Positions 32,245 to 41,256 of a stretch of DNA of 64,000 bases are shown here, one piece after another (position 1 is the stretch's first letter; each line of letters opens with the position of its first letter). Source of the stretch: DATMER01 sp034667225 (GTDB lineage Bacteria; Acidobacteriota; Thermoanaerobaculia; Multivoradales; UBA5704); the NCBI GenBank assembly GCA_034667225.1, contig JAXDKG010000022.1, positions 124,001 to 188,000 on the forward strand. The letters are read 5' to 3'. A model generated the notes under the pieces. That model was not told the origin of the DNA. It saw only the letters and a program-made list of their open reading frames with translations, and did not search any database. A program made the position numbers and the translations under genes.

Positions 32245-32622
32245 CGGACAAAAGCTCAGAGAAATCGGACTACAGCACCAATTCACCGGACATTTCTTCG
32301 AAGTTGTCGGACCAGTACCTGAATTCTTCGGACAGGGAAGCGAATTCATCGGACACAACTCGAGAGTTATCGGACTAACGCCCGAAGTTTTCGGACAGCT
32401 CCGAGAAGTTTTCGGACTGCGCTGTGAAGTTTTCGGACAGCAGCGGAGCAAGCTCGGACTGCCGCGGAGCAAACTCGGACTGCGGCTGATGGTTTTCGGA
32501 CTACGGCGAAGCAAGCTCGGACAGCTACGAATGGTTCTCGGACTACAGCGGAGATTTTTCGGACTGCGGTGGAGCAAACTCGGACAGCCGTGCAGAGTTT
32601 TCGGACAGCTACGGCTCCCCAT
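32245..32622. repeat. Array of eighteen 21-nt units with invariant CGGAC core
   Basis: CGGAC occurs at exact 21-nt steps from 32245 to 32602 (32245, 32266, 32287 and so on to 32602), with no break in 18 units; a degenerate unit precedes at 32224. The remaining 16 positions are degenerate, with common endings GAAGTTTT, GCAAGCT or GAGTTTT. The array fills the 442-bp gap between the MBL gene and the GMC oxidoreductase gene. In the forward frame the core always reads xxC-GGA-Cxx. The Gly third base is A in 18 of 18 and the preceding third base is C in 18 of 18, which is not how protein-level constraint looks in a GC-rich genome. Confidence 0.93.
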
Positions 32623-32652
32623 CTTGCCGCATCTTGACGTAAACTTGGTCTG

Positions 32653-34326
32653 ATGGCGGCAAACTCTCCGAACAAAGACTACGACTTCCTCATCGTGGGC
32701 TCCGGCTTCGGGGGCAGCGTGTCGGCGCTACGGCTTTCGGAGAAGGGCTACCGCGTTCTGGTCGTCGAGGCCGGCAAGCGCTGGCGTACCGAGGACTTCC
32801 CGAAAACCAGTTGGAGCCTGCGCAAGTTCCTCTGGATGCCGGCCCTGTTCTGCTACGGCATCCAGCGCCTGACGCTGCTGCGCGACGTGCTGGTGCTCTC
32901 GGGCGCAGGCGTGGGCGGCGGGTCGCTGGTCTACGCCAACACCCACCTGGTTCCCAAGGAGGAGGCCTTCCGCCGCGGCACCTGGCCGGCGGGCATCGAC
33001 TGGCAGGAGCGCCTCGCTCCGCATTACGAGACCGCGAAGCGGATGCTCGGCGTCGTGCCCAACGCGCATTACTCGCCGGGTGACCGCGAGCTCCTCCAGT
33101 TCGCCCGGCACATCGGCAAGGAGGACACCTTCGAGCCTACGCAGGTGGGCGTGCTCTTCGGCGACGAGCCGGGCAGGCGGGTGCCCGATCCCTACTTCGG
33201 CGGCGAGGGGCCGGAGCGCGCCACCTGCACCTACTGCGGCGGCTGCATGGTGGGCTGCCGGCACAACGCCAAGAACACCCTGGACAAGAACTACCTCTGG
33301 TTCGCCGAGAAGCTGGGCGCCGAGATCCTGCCCGAGACGCGGGTGACCGACGTGCGTCCGGTGGATGAGGGCTATGCAGTCTCCGTCGAGAGCTCGACCC
33401 GCAAGCTCTTCAAGAAGCGCTGGACGATCCGGGCGCGGGGCGTTGTCTTCGCGGCGGGCGCGCTGGGGACGGTGAACCTCCTGCTCCAGTGCCGCGACCG
33501 GGGCTCGCTCGCCCGGCTCTCCCCCGCCCTGGGGAGCTACGTGCGCACCAACAGCGAGATCATCTGCGGCGTCACGGCCCGGCACGACAGGGTGGATTAC
33601 TCCCGCGGCATCGCCATCGCCGCCGGCTTCCGCCCCGATCCGGACACCTATGTCGAGACCGTCCGCTACTCGGCCGGGTCGGATGCCATGAGCAGCCTGG
33701 CCACGCTGCTGACGGACGAGGGCACCCGCCTCACGCGTCCCCTGAAATGGCTCGCCGCCTGCGCGCGCCACCCCGTGGACTTCGTGCGCAGCCTGAACCC
33801 CATGGGCTGGGCGAAGCGTTCGACGATCATCCTGGTAATGCAGAACCTCGACAACTCGCTGCGCCTGGTGCGGGAGCGCCGCTGGTTTTGGCCGTTCCGG
33901 AAGAGCCTGACCAGCCGCCGGGACCCCGGCCAGCCGGCGGTCCCGAGCTATCTCCCGGTCGCCAATCAGGCTGCGCGCTACATGGCGGAGCGCATGGACG
34001 CCTTCCCTTCCAGCGCCATCAACGAAGTGCTGCTCAACGTCCCCACGACCGCCCACATCCTGGGCGGCGCCCACATGGCTTCCACCCCTGAGGAGGGGGT
34101 CATCGACGCGCAGAGCCGCGTCTACGGCTATCAGAACCTGTATGTGGTGGACGGCGCCATGGTTCCGGGCAACCTCGGCGTGAACCCGAGCCTCACCATC
34201 ACGGCGATGGCCGAGCACGCCATGAGCCATGTGCCTTTGAAGGAGCCCGAGTGGGGATTGCGGCCGCTGCCGCCGCAGGCACGGGCCTATTCGGGCGGGA
34301 GGCAGGGGTCGGTCTCGCCGACGTGA
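32653..34326 (+). CDS. GMC-family FAD oxidoreductase (cholesterol-oxidase-like)
   Basis: The 557-residue flavoprotein starts with the dinucleotide-binding motif FLIVGSGFGGSVSALRL, then has the LSGAGVGGGSLVYANT segment that contacts FAD, and a C-terminal GGAHMASTPEEGVID followed by NLYVVDGAMVPGNLGVNPSLTITAMAEH, typical of GMC enzymes. A cysteine cluster CTYCGGCMVGCRHNAKNT at about residues 195-212 is found in cholesterol-oxidase/choline-dehydrogenase-like relatives and may bind metal or form disulfides. The expected reaction is oxidation of an alcohol or hydroxysteroid-like lipid. The 3' end overlaps the convergent FG-GAP gene by 40 bp. It lies directly downstream of the 21-nt array. Confidence 0.92.
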   Translation: MAANSPNKDYDFLIVGSGFGGSVSALRLSEKGYRVLVVEAGKRWRTEDFPKTSWSLRKFLWMPALFCYGIQRLTLLRDVLVLSGAGVGGGSLVYANTHLVPKEEAFRRGTWPAGIDWQERLAPHYETAKRMLGVVPNAHYSPGDRELLQFARHIGKEDTFEPTQVGVLFGDEPGRRVPDPYFGGEGPERATCTYCGGCMVGCRHNAKNTLDKNYLWFAEKLGAEILPETRVTDVRPVDEGYAVSVESSTRKLFKKRWTIRARGVVFAAGALGTVNLLLQCRDRGSLARLSPALGSYVRTNSEIICGVTARHDRVDYSRGIAIAAGFRPDPDTYVETVRYSAGSDAMSSLATLLTDEGTRLTRPLKWLAACARHPVDFVRSLNPMGWAKRSTIILVMQNLDNSLRLVRERRWFWPFRKSLTSRRDPGQPAVPSYLPVANQAARYMAERMDAFPSSAINEVLLNVPTTAHILGGAHMASTPEEGVIDAQSRVYGYQNLYVVDGAMVPGNLGVNPSLTITAMAEHAMSHVPLKEPEWGLRPLPPQARAYSGGRQGSVSPT

Positions 34327-36617
34327 AAGGTCACTTCAAAGCTGGCCTCGCGACTTCCATAATGGTATGTGCCTCTGAAAGTCACTGGGATTTCAGGGTC
34401 AACGTTAGGCTCTAACGTAGCTATGATCTGGATCGTCACGATTGCATCTTTGGCGATGGAGCCGTTCCAGGCCACCTCGTTACGTATGTAGTCCGTGGTG
34501 ACCACGCCCAGATCAGCGCTGGCGGTCACCACGGTAAGGTCCGTTGGCAACTGCTCCAGAATCTCAGGACCGGGCAGAGTTCCTTGATCCGCTCCGCTGG
34601 TGTTCTCAATCCTCACCGTATAAACGATGGTTCCACCTGCGCTACAGACTGTGGCCTCGGGGCACACATCGCCATTATCCTCGTTCTCGAGGTCCACTTC
34701 CTTCGGGTCGTCAGGTCGGTCATATCCAGGATCATCACTCGTAGTTGTCAGCTCGATCTTGTAGGCCACGAGGCCGTCGCAGGCTCTGTCGTCCTGGCCT
34801 TTAACCGTCACAAGCTGCTCCGTGCTCCAGTTTTCCGGAGAGAACACCAAGCTGCGATCTGATTTTACCTTGCCTTCGCTCTCCTTCGTGCTAGCGAGAG
34901 CCAGAAAGACCTTGGAAGCCGGCTTGCATGTCAACTTGACGCCAAAAGTCTTGGGCGTCCCAGACTCGCTCGTGGTCCACGGCCGGAGCTCCCGTGGAGG
35001 CGGGATGATGTCAATATCGCCCACGAGGTCGGAATCCTGGATGCTGACCTTCAGCTTGCTTGGGTTACCCACCTGGGCCTCGGGAGAGCCTGACAGGGAC
35101 AATGTGAAGGTTTCCTCCTCCTCGTCAACGCAATCCGTCAGAACCGAAAGGGGAATCTTGTGGCTCAGAGACTTTCCTGGCTCGAAAACGAAAGTGTGCT
35201 TGGTGTCGGAGTTGTGTTCGCCCTTGCTGAACATGTAGTCAGACCCTGCCTCGGCAGTGCCCTTGGACTCGACCGTTACCGTCACCGGGTTCCTGAGGGC
35301 ACCGCCGTCGTTCGTCTCGAGAACTGCCGAGGCAACGATCTCAACGCCCTCCGCAGCGTCAATGTTTAGTATCTCCAGCTTATCTGGCTTGGCAGCGTCT
35401 GTCCCCAATGTAAAGCTGAGCGTCACCGTTTGAGCAGATCTTTCGAACACATACGCGGCTCCCCTTCCGTCCTCCTTGAAAGCGCCCACCATGAGGACAT
35501 CGCCATTGATCGCAGCGCCGAAGCCGAACTCGTCATTGCCTTTCGGAGTATGGTCGAGCTCAACAGGCTGGTCTCCCCAAGTGTAAGAATAGGCTGTACC
35601 AGCCCCTTTCTTGCCGCGCCGAGCACCGATGATTGCCTCATTGCCACTCACCGCAATGGCCGCCCCGAGTTGGCTCCCTTTCTGGGAAGGGGAGGGTAGC
35701 AACTCCCACTTGCCGCCGCTCAAGCGATAGACGGCTCCTGACTCCTGGTTGGTCAGTGGCGCTCCAACCATGATCTTATCGCCGCTAATGGCTACACTAT
35801 AGCCAAAAGCTGCCTTGGGTGTGAGCCCCTGAGGGGATTCGGGTACATTGTCCAGCCGATTAAGCTTACCTTCCTTGTCGAGTTTGAACGCATACGCCGC
35901 ACCATTAGACTGGCCATTCTCCCCCGGGAGCGGTTCGCCTACAATGAGGGTCGTCCCGGAGAGTGCCATGGACTGACCGAACTCGCGACCTGGTACGGAC
36001 TTGGGTGAACCGAGAGTGGTCGTATGATCACCCCCGGCGCTAAACACATAGATTCTTCCCGCTCGCCGGTCTGCACCGCGCGCCCCCACCACAACCCAAT
36101 CACCGTCGGTAGCCACCGACGAACCCAGTTCATCGCCATCCACCGCCGACCCGACCTCTAGCGTTCGCTCGTTCTTAGTCTCACATTGAGCCGTGATGGA
36201 ATCGTGCGTGAGATCGTACACATATGCCTTACCGAGCCCCTTTTCAGATTTCGGAGCGCCAATGACCAATGTATGGCCCCCTTGATCGTTTGCAGAAATC
36301 GCGACGTCGAACCCGAACCACTCGCCGGCATTCTTGCCAGAACGCTTATCACACTGAGACCACGCTCCTGTTTTGTCCTGGATAAAGAGATAAACGGAAC
36401 CCGAATCGTTTGCGTCCGCCAAGTAGGCACCCACGGCAATGATACCTTTCCCGACTGCAACGGCGGCGCCGAACTGGTCTCCTTCGCCACCACCAGTAGG
36501 TGTCAGCGGCATCTTCTCGGACCAATCCGATACCGCTCCGAGTGCAGAACTGTCAGTCAACAATAGAGCTATTCCTGCCATCGTGGCGATCCGGCGGAAG
36601 GAGCAACTGAGGTTCAT
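34287..36617 (-). CDS. Secreted FG-GAP beta-propeller protein with Calx-beta and DUF11-like domains
   Basis: This 776-residue protein has a signal peptide (RIATMAGIALLLTDSSALGA). It then has about seven FG-GAP-type blades (EGDQFGAAVAVGKGIIAVGAY, GEWFGFDVAI, FGQSMALSGTTLIVGEP, FGYSVAISGDKIMVGAP, FGFGAAINGDVLMVGAF). These are followed by a Calx-beta-like region (residues 400-530, with EEEETFTLSLSGSPE) and a C-terminal DUF11-like repeat (SAGGTIVYTVRIENTSG to the end). Such modules mediate adhesion or surface display. Base composition is clearly less GC-rich than the flanks, which points to acquisition or recent divergence. The start overlaps the stop of the upstream paralogue (ATGA). Confidence 0.85.
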   Translation of the reverse strand: MNLSCSFRRIATMAGIALLLTDSSALGAVSDWSEKMPLTPTGGGEGDQFGAAVAVGKGIIAVGAYLADANDSGSVYLFIQDKTGAWSQCDKRSGKNAGEWFGFDVAISANDQGGHTLVIGAPKSEKGLGKAYVYDLTHDSITAQCETKNERTLEVGSAVDGDELGSSVATDGDWVVVGARGADRRAGRIYVFSAGGDHTTTLGSPKSVPGREFGQSMALSGTTLIVGEPLPGENGQSNGAAYAFKLDKEGKLNRLDNVPESPQGLTPKAAFGYSVAISGDKIMVGAPLTNQESGAVYRLSGGKWELLPSPSQKGSQLGAAIAVSGNEAIIGARRGKKGAGTAYSYTWGDQPVELDHTPKGNDEFGFGAAINGDVLMVGAFKEDGRGAAYVFERSAQTVTLSFTLGTDAAKPDKLEILNIDAAEGVEIVASAVLETNDGGALRNPVTVTVESKGTAEAGSDYMFSKGEHNSDTKHTFVFEPGKSLSHKIPLSVLTDCVDEEEETFTLSLSGSPEAQVGNPSKLKVSIQDSDLVGDIDIIPPPRELRPWTTSESGTPKTFGVKLTCKPASKVFLALASTKESEGKVKSDRSLVFSPENWSTEQLVTVKGQDDRACDGLVAYKIELTTTSDDPGYDRPDDPKEVDLENEDNGDVCPEATVCSAGGTIVYTVRIENTSGADQGTLPGPEILEQLPTDLTVVTASADLGVVTTDYIRNEVAWNGSIAKDAIVTIQIIATLEPNVDPEIPVTFRGTYHYGSREASFEVTFHVGETDPCLPPE

Positions 36618-38998
36618 TCCGTCACCTCTTGAATCTTAAAGATGGACACACGGTCACCGAGTTCATCAGCTGGAGCAGTGACTGCGAAAAAGTCCTTAGC
36701 GATGGTCGCTGCAAAAGGGCGATTGGGGTTGAAGTCCGACCATGCGAACGCTTTGGCTTCCTGCTGAGTCCACCCCTTGTCGGTCCTCACGAAGAGCTGG
36801 GCTATGGCTATGACTATGTCAGTGTTGTCGACAGAATCCCGGCTCACGATGACAGCGGTATTCTCATGAAGATCGAGCGCTTCGCCGAAGTACCCCGTTC
36901 CTCCTCCAGAGAGGGCTTGCTTGATCCATTTCCCATTAACGTGCTCGAATACATACAAATCGTTAACGTCATAAAGCGCGCTGACGAAGAGCGTGCCATT
37001 GTGAACAGATACATCAGTTCCAAATGAGATCTGAAATCCATCGCCGATTTGGTTAGGCTCCTGGTGGCTAAAGTTCGGCACCCAACTCGCTCCCGACTGG
37101 AGAAAAAGGTGCACCGAACCGGGTAAATCGGCCGATTTAGATGGAATTCCCACTGCGATTGTGCCCCCACTAGCAGCGACCGCGACACCGGAGGATTTGC
37201 CAGGAATGATCTCTGGCGTGACGAGTGTAACTCCCTGGGCAGCGTCGCGTTCGAACAGATAAACTGCTCCCTGAGGGGCATTCATAGAATTGGTGAATGC
37301 GCCGACCACGATAGTACTGTCGGTGGCAGCAACGGAAAAACCGAACCCGTCGTTCGATCGCGCCGTCGGCGCGGTGAGACGAGGTTGCAGAACCCATGCT
37401 TCGTCAATCTTCTGAAACCGGTAGACAGAGCCGGATTGAATCTCGGCACCTCTCGGGGCGTTGAAGGGTGCTCCGACTACCAGGGTGTTCTCGCTGAGAG
37501 CCACCGAGAACCCAAAACCATCGGGGGTCCCTGGGAAGGGCGACTCGAGGCGGGCCTCCTGGAGCCAGGCCGTACCTGCCCTGCGGTACACATAGACAAC
37601 ACCCCTTGCTGCCACGTTCGGAAACCCGGCGCGGAGCCCCCCAACCACGAGAGTTTCGCCGTCTGTATCGATGGCAAGGCCGAAGTAGTCGAGAGGACCC
37701 TCATCGTTGGCTACCGGCTCGGCCTCGCGGACGCAGCCTGATTCAACGTCGCACTGGAACGTGTACGCCGATCCAGCGGCGCGCCCTCCCTGATCGACGA
37801 GCACCGCCCCGGCCACTACCCGGCTCCCTTGTACCGCGGCTGAGAAGCCATAGAGGTCCCCACTCTCGATGTTATCGGCCTTGACAGTATCTACGACTCG
37901 CCAGGAAAGACCTTCTCGCCCAAGGACGTGGAGGGCACCAGACAGATCAGAGGAGCCAAACGGAGCACCGGCGACCAGAAGATCGCCATCGATAGCCACT
38001 ACATGTCCGAGTTGGTCCCCCGCGTTGGTCGACGCCACGGTCAACCTTTCTGTCTGCTGACCTTCCCACTCTCCTTCCCTATGAAAGGCATAGAGCGCAC
38101 CGGAGTTGGAGTGCCCCGATGCATCTGCGGTGGGAGCTCCGACCACGACATCCTTGCCTGACGCCTCAACCGCTACCGCAAATCCAAGCTGGTCACCCGG
38201 CGCAGCATCCAAGGCGGTCAGCCGGGCAGGCCCCTTCCACCCGGTATCCGTTGATTCGAAGACATATACTGCTCCCCTCGACTGTTCAGCTCCGGGAGCA
38301 CCAACCGCCAGAGTTCCAGCGCGCAGGGAGAGCGAGTATCCAAAGCGCTCGTCGGCAACTCCCCTGAAGGCTGGATCTACTTCGTCCCAGAACTCGTTGT
38401 CGATCCTTCCCTGATAAATGTAAACAGTACCGGGACCATGAGCTCCATGGGGATCGACCGCCCCCACCGCCAATGTCTCGCCGTCAAGCGCCACGGCCCC
38501 ACCGAAGTACGGTACTCTCCCCGCCTCAGGAAGGCGTTTCCGAAGAAGCCATTGACTCTCGTCCTCAGAAGGAAGATAAATAGAATACTTGTGGAAGGTC
38601 CAAACATAGACCGCTTCTTCCCCCAGCGCGCCTACCGCCAAGGTCTTCCCGCTCAGCGTAACGGAATGCCCAAAACGGCCATTCTCCCTGGGCTCTAGGG
38701 AAGTCAATCTCGCCTTCTGGATCCAAAGGCCTTTCTCGAGTCGAAACATGTAAACCGCACCCGCATCTTCGATCTCCTGGTCTTGCTGCACTTCCTCTTC
38801 CAGGGGAGCTCCAACTGCCAGCCACTCACCATCGAGCGCAATGGCGAACCCTCGCTGGGCGTTGACCGCGGGGGCCACTGGAAATAGCTCCGACGATGGT
38901 GTTGCAAGCTCCGCCGAGAAGGACGCCGCGCCATCGAGTATCATGGTGGCGAGGAGCAGGGAAAGAGGGAGCAATCTGCGCCGCATGGTGCACCTCAT
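36614..38998 (-). CDS. Secreted FG-GAP repeat protein, paralogue of the downstream gene
   Basis: This 794-residue protein begins MRCTMRRRLLPLSLLLATMILDGAASF, a signal peptide. It is almost wholly FG-GAP-like units of 50-60 residues, each with an F-G-x-S/A-V core followed by LAVGAP-type strands (NGRFGHSVTLSGKTLAVGAL, DERFGYSLSLRAGTLAVGAP, DGFGFSVALSENTLVVGAP). There are about twelve units, enough for two propellers or one long array. No other domain is seen. It shares low GC and organisation with the downstream gene and is coupled by ATGA on both sides (to the FecR gene and to the next FG-GAP gene). The binding partner is unknown. Confidence 0.85.
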   Translation of the reverse strand: MRCTMRRRLLPLSLLLATMILDGAASFSAELATPSSELFPVAPAVNAQRGFAIALDGEWLAVGAPLEEEVQQDQEIEDAGAVYMFRLEKGLWIQKARLTSLEPRENGRFGHSVTLSGKTLAVGALGEEAVYVWTFHKYSIYLPSEDESQWLLRKRLPEAGRVPYFGGAVALDGETLAVGAVDPHGAHGPGTVYIYQGRIDNEFWDEVDPAFRGVADERFGYSLSLRAGTLAVGAPGAEQSRGAVYVFESTDTGWKGPARLTALDAAPGDQLGFAVAVEASGKDVVVGAPTADASGHSNSGALYAFHREGEWEGQQTERLTVASTNAGDQLGHVVAIDGDLLVAGAPFGSSDLSGALHVLGREGLSWRVVDTVKADNIESGDLYGFSAAVQGSRVVAGAVLVDQGGRAAGSAYTFQCDVESGCVREAEPVANDEGPLDYFGLAIDTDGETLVVGGLRAGFPNVAARGVVYVYRRAGTAWLQEARLESPFPGTPDGFGFSVALSENTLVVGAPFNAPRGAEIQSGSVYRFQKIDEAWVLQPRLTAPTARSNDGFGFSVAATDSTIVVGAFTNSMNAPQGAVYLFERDAAQGVTLVTPEIIPGKSSGVAVAASGGTIAVGIPSKSADLPGSVHLFLQSGASWVPNFSHQEPNQIGDGFQISFGTDVSVHNGTLFVSALYDVNDLYVFEHVNGKWIKQALSGGGTGYFGEALDLHENTAVIVSRDSVDNTDIVIAIAQLFVRTDKGWTQQEAKAFAWSDFNPNRPFAATIAKDFFAVTAPADELGDRVSIFKIQEVTE

Positions 38999-39780
38999 TT
39001 GGGGAGGTTGAGACGGGGATCGTTGACGAGCACGAGGTCGATCGCCTCGTTCGGCACGGTGAAGACAGGCCCTAGCACGGATGGCGAGAGCGCTTCCGGT
39101 CCCGGGCCGATGGCCATCGGGGCCGACGGCGCCCCGTCAGCCGCGGTGCGCGTCCAGGTGCCTGCAGCGAGCGCCACCGTGCGCCCGGCCGACTCGACGG
39201 TCACCAGCCCCTCGAAAACCGCGACCGTCGTGCTCCGGTCGTCCGCAGCCACATAGACGTCGGTGCCGGCCATCCGGATCTCGACAGCCTTCCGCGTCGC
39301 GGTTGCAGGCACCCGGATCAGGTACTCCCCTTTCCCCAGCTCGCCGGACACGGGAGCCAATGCCACACGGAACTGCCCGAGCTGCATCGTCCACTCCATC
39401 TTGTCCGGGTCGCCGGTGGCGGCGTGGACCACGAAGTCCGAGAATTCCACCTCGGTCTCGGGCCCGAGGATCACGAAGCCCTTCCTGCCCCGGTCCCCGG
39501 GATTGACCGCGATCCACGCACCGGCCTCTTCCTCGCTGTTGACCTTCATCTGCTTGACGACCTGCGAGCACTTGGACATCGGCTCCCGGGAGCCGCCCAG
39601 CCGCTGCCCCAGGAGCCTGGGGTTCAACGTGATCACTTCCCCCACGACCGTCTCTCCGGGATCCGCCCGGCGGGCCTCCTTGGGGCAGCGCAGCAGCGGG
39701 TTGCCCGGGCCCTGAGCCGCCGTGGGCATCGCCGCGGTGCCGAGCGCGAGCAGGAGGAAGGCGATGGGGTGCCGGCTCAT
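38995..39780 (-). CDS. Exported FecR-domain protein
   Basis: The ATG at 39780 overlaps the stop of the upstream gene (ATGA) and is preferred over the ATG at 39792. The signal peptide (SRHPIAFLLLALGTAAMPTAAQG) is followed by residues typical of stand-alone FecR domains: FVILGPETEVEFSDF, MEWTMQLGQFRVAL, EYLIRVPATATRKAVEIRMAGTDVYVAADDRSTTVAVFEGLVTVESAGRTVALAAGTW. There is no transmembrane anti-sigma segment and no sigma factor nearby. The protein is therefore probably a structural or regulatory periplasmic partner of the TPR/beta-barrel lipoprotein encoded just upstream and of the FG-GAP proteins downstream. Confidence 0.83.
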   Translation of the reverse strand: MSRHPIAFLLLALGTAAMPTAAQGPGNPLLRCPKEARRADPGETVVGEVITLNPRLLGQRLGGSREPMSKCSQVVKQMKVNSEEEAGAWIAVNPGDRGRKGFVILGPETEVEFSDFVVHAATGDPDKMEWTMQLGQFRVALAPVSGELGKGEYLIRVPATATRKAVEIRMAGTDVYVAADDRSTTVAVFEGLVTVESAGRTVALAAGTWTRTAADGAPSAPMAIGPGPEALSPSVLGPVFTVPNEAIDLVLVNDPRLNLPK

Positions 39781-41177
39781 CACGGTTTCCATTGGAATCC
39801 GACGGAGACGACGTTGCGGCGGTAGTCGAAGAGGGGAGATCCTGCGAGCTCGACGATCGAGTCGCGGCGGGCGTGGCTCCCGCGGACCGTCCAGCTCAGG
39901 TGCTCGTCGATTTGCCAGAGGACGGCGGCGGCGATCCTCCAGGTGTCGTCCTCCCGCTCCCGCCCTGTAGGCTGGGTGACGTTCGACTCGGGGTTCTCAA
40001 AACGGTCCTGCCGGAGCCCACCCAGGAGGAAAAGGGTCCAGCGGTCAGCGAGGGGGGCCGTGACCTTGGCGCCCGCCTCGTCAAACGACGAATCGAAGAC
40101 ACGGCCGGCATGGCTCCTGCCGGTCGCGAGGTCGAGCCGAAGGCTGCGGCCCCCGCCCAGGAAGAAGAGCTGGCCGAGCCCCGCAGAGGTCTCGCTCCCG
40201 CTGAGACGGCGGCTGCGGGGCACGCCCTCCTCATTCGAGAAATCTCGGTCGCGGGATTTCACCTCGATCCGCGTCTCTCCCCAGCTCGACTCCGGGACCG
40301 CGAAGGAGAGCGCGCCTTCGCCCGATCGCAGGTATGAGCGGCCATCCAGCCAGGTGAAGGAGCCGCCGCCCTGGAGCAGCACTCTGATGCGGCTGCCGCC
40401 GGACGGCACTCTCGTATAGCCCAGCGGGCCGGTCGCGATCCCGAAAGGGGAGCGCCCCCAGGCCAGCGAGGCGATGCCGCGCGCCACGGAGAGGTCGAGA
40501 TCGCCGAGGTCCTGGTGCAGCGACTGGTTGCCGTCGAAGCTCAGGCCCAGGCTCCAGCCGCGGCGGTCATAGAAAGGGTGTCCCGCGACCCTCAGATTGA
40601 GAGCGGCGACGAGATCCGACGGGACCTCCCCCGCGTGCGCGAGCCCCGGCACCGCGAATGGCAGGGACTCCGCGAGCAGGGCGGCGTTGGAATCGTAGGC
40701 GGATTCCAGCCCGATCCGGACGTCCCACCGCGGCAGCTCTTCGAAGCTCAGCGCCACCGGCCCGTAGGCCGGCTCGACGAAAGCCGGAGGCGCCTGCTTT
40801 CGCTCCAGGACCTCGCGGGCGGCGCGGAGGTCGCTCAGCACCCGTTCGCGTCCCGCGGCCGGGGGGTGCTCGGCCTGCAAGCTCACCTGCAGTTGATCGA
40901 TGGCCTCCTGGGACCTGTCGAGCTGCAGATAGACGAGGCCCAGCCAGTGGTACGCGGTCCCTTCCCGGGGATCGAGCCTCACTGCCTCCTCCAGCAGCGC
41001 AGCCGCTTCCCGGTCCTCGCCGTGATTGAAGGCGAGGATGCCATGGGCCAACGCCGTCAGGGCGCCCGCGGTGCTCGGGACGGTCGCCGGCTGCCGGCCT
41101 GCCGCCGCGCACCCCATAACCAACAGCAGGTACACGAGGCGGAAGCCCTTTCTGCGGTCGCCGCACAGTAGCTTCAT
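39780..41177 (-). CDS. TPR lipoprotein with C-terminal outer-membrane beta-barrel
   Basis: ATG at 41177 follows an AGAAGGAA ribosome site and gives 465 residues. The N-terminus has a lipobox (LLLVMGC) at about residue 25. TPR helices follow (ALTALAHGILAFNHGEDREAA, GTAYHWLGLVYLQLDRSQEAI). From about residue 135 to the end there are alternating amphipathic strands ending in aromatic residues and a final strand RRNVVSVGFQWKP, the pattern of an outer-membrane barrel. TPR-barrel proteins of this type act as secretion or assembly ports. It is the first gene of a four-gene operon (barrel, FecR, two FG-GAP proteins), each joined by ATGA, so the barrel may export or anchor the FG-GAP proteins. Confidence 0.8.
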   Translation of the reverse strand: MKLLCGDRRKGFRLVYLLLVMGCAAAGRQPATVPSTAGALTALAHGILAFNHGEDREAAALLEEAVRLDPREGTAYHWLGLVYLQLDRSQEAIDQLQVSLQAEHPPAAGRERVLSDLRAAREVLERKQAPPAFVEPAYGPVALSFEELPRWDVRIGLESAYDSNAALLAESLPFAVPGLAHAGEVPSDLVAALNLRVAGHPFYDRRGWSLGLSFDGNQSLHQDLGDLDLSVARGIASLAWGRSPFGIATGPLGYTRVPSGGSRIRVLLQGGGSFTWLDGRSYLRSGEGALSFAVPESSWGETRIEVKSRDRDFSNEEGVPRSRRLSGSETSAGLGQLFFLGGGRSLRLDLATGRSHAGRVFDSSFDEAGAKVTAPLADRWTLFLLGGLRQDRFENPESNVTQPTGREREDDTWRIAAAVLWQIDEHLSWTVRGSHARRDSIVELAGSPLFDYRRNVVSVGFQWKP

Positions 41178-41256
41178 GCGTTTCCTTCTCAATTGCTTTA
41201 CAATCATCATACAACAGACGATTGAAAAGGCTCAACTCCCTCTCCGAGGCACGCCC

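Noticed and set aside
32207..32653. Continuous forward reading frame of 148 codons over the second 21-nt array
   Set aside because: It starts with TTG and has no ribosome site. The frame is open only because the period is a multiple of three and the unit lacks stops, and other frames are open too. Invariant wobble bases in the core argue for DNA-level constraint.
36614..38998. Integrin-like virulence factor
   Set aside because: FG-GAP units alone do not show host interaction; similar proteins are common in free-living bacteria.
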